In this document: positions 34,106-34,353 of the stretch, in pieces
How positions within the stretch are numbered: position 1 is the stretch's first letter
How the letters are laid out: every line of letters begins with the position of its first letter
Origin: Lachnospiraceae bacterium
GTDB lineage: Bacteria > Bacillota > Clostridia > Lachnospirales > Lachnospiraceae
Reading direction: 5' to 3'
Assembly (NCBI GenBank): GCA_026169045.1
Contig: JAPFDH010000004.1
Span: forward strand, 1-34,353
Length of the DNA stretch: 34,353 nucleotides
Notes under the pieces: model-generated
Told to the model about the DNA's origin: nothing
The model's database searches: none
The model's input: the letters and a program-made list of their open reading frames with translations, nothing else
Translations under genes and position numbers: made by a program

Positions 34106-34134
34106 TTGACCAAGGATTCCAACTGTGATAGAAT
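34106..34134 (+). promoter_or_regulatory. Promoter of a short transcript
   Basis: TTGACC (34106-34111), 17 bp, TAGAAT (34129-34134), both one base from consensus. The next feature downstream is a strong terminator at 34188. Confidence 0.6.
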
Positions 34135-34140
34135 CAAAGG

Positions 34141-34221
34141 AAAAGGCGAATAAGGTAGATAAAATCGCTGGTTTGTGAAAGAGAAAAAAAGCTGACGCAA
34201 AAGAAGCGTCAGCTTTTTTAC
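34141..34221 (+). ncRNA. Candidate small RNA of about 80 nt
   Basis: A good promoter at 34106-34134 is followed, with no ORF of more than a few codons, by a terminator: AAAGCTGACGC (34188-34198) pairs exactly with GCGTCAGCTTT (34206-34216), then a T run. The predicted transcript starts about 34141. I recognise no known RNA family. The alternative is leftover of a deleted gene. Confidence 0.45.
34188..34221 (+). terminator. Strong intrinsic terminator
   Basis: An 11-bp perfect stem (34188-34198 with 34206-34216), seven-base loop, followed by TTTTA. It could end the candidate small RNA and also read-through from yqeC. Confidence 0.85.
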
Positions 34222-34265
34222 TTTATAGGAAAGTTCGATTTTTATTGAAACTATAAATGAAAAGA

Positions 34266-34283
34266 GCCCGCACAAAGTCGGGC
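34266..34283 (-). terminator. Terminator of the minus-strand gene at the right edge
   Basis: GCCCG (34266-34270) pairs with CGGGC (34279-34283). On the minus strand it is followed by TCTTTTCATTT. It lies about 20 bp beyond the stop codon of the partial gene. Confidence 0.6.
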
Positions 34284-34304
34284 ACAAGAATAAGATGACA
34301 CCGG

Positions 34305-34353
34305 TTAGAAGATGTAAAAACCTTCTACACCAGCCTCATCGGCAAATAAATCA
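34305..34353 (-). CDS. C-terminal end of an unidentified gene (partial)
   Basis: The minus strand reads DLFADEAGVEGFYIF and then TAA at 34305-34307, followed by a terminator-like hairpin. Fifteen residues are too few to name a family. The stop-plus-terminator layout supports a real gene entering from beyond the window. Confidence 0.45.
   Translation of the reverse strand, partial: DLFADEAGVEGFYIF

Overview
The window looks like the chromosome of a low-to-mid GC anaerobic Firmicute, most likely a Lachnospiraceae-type gut clostridium. Strong AGGAGG-type ribosome binding sites, a CIRCE-controlled hsp20, a VanRS-like two-component pair, a PTS trehalose operon and a TnpX-type mobilizable element all fit. 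The genus is inference; no rRNA or tRNA is present.

Layout. (1) 1-5400 is a decayed region: an ISLre2 transposase tail fused to a PHP/AAA ATPase (TrlF-like) that lacks its N-terminus, a short DUF2971-like protein, a small Cro/C1 regulator and an IS30 transposase with its middle deleted. (2) 5550-7500 holds hsp20 under a near-perfect CIRCE and purC. (3) 7524-12699 is a minus-strand cluster: GT2 glycosyltransferase, GT39-like membrane glycosyltransferase, response regulator and histidine kinase, probably a regulated envelope glycosylation unit. (4) 12861-17832 is one operon, moaC-moaA-modABC plus a LURP-one-like gene, for molybdenum cofactor synthesis and molybdate uptake. (5) 17912-22690 is trehalose use: treR, then treP-treC behind a promoter with two operator copies. 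(6) 22709-30795 is an integrative mobilizable element of about 8.1 kb: regulator and membrane protein, sigma-like factor, HTH protein, likely oriT, mobC, relaxase, cysteine-rich VLP protein, broken replication initiator, broken DnaC-like loader, TnpW and a large serine recombinase. (7) 30921-34078 holds an EF2568-type class V aminotransferase, a GNAT, a nitroreductase and yqeC. The aminotransferase and yqeC families belong to selenium-dependent molybdenum hydroxylase maturation, which links this end to region 4.

The most striking non-coding signal is a family of short inverted-repeat elements (137-165 bp when full length) with 14-bp ends beginning GTAAC and 8-bp target duplications, which fits IS66-derived MITEs. 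Three full copies, one 38-bp mini copy and one truncated copy are present. They supply the last codons of treC, yqeC and the GT39 gene and lie in the leader of the moa-mod operon. At the right edge a promoter followed after about 50 bp by a strong terminator, with no ORF between, could encode a small RNA.
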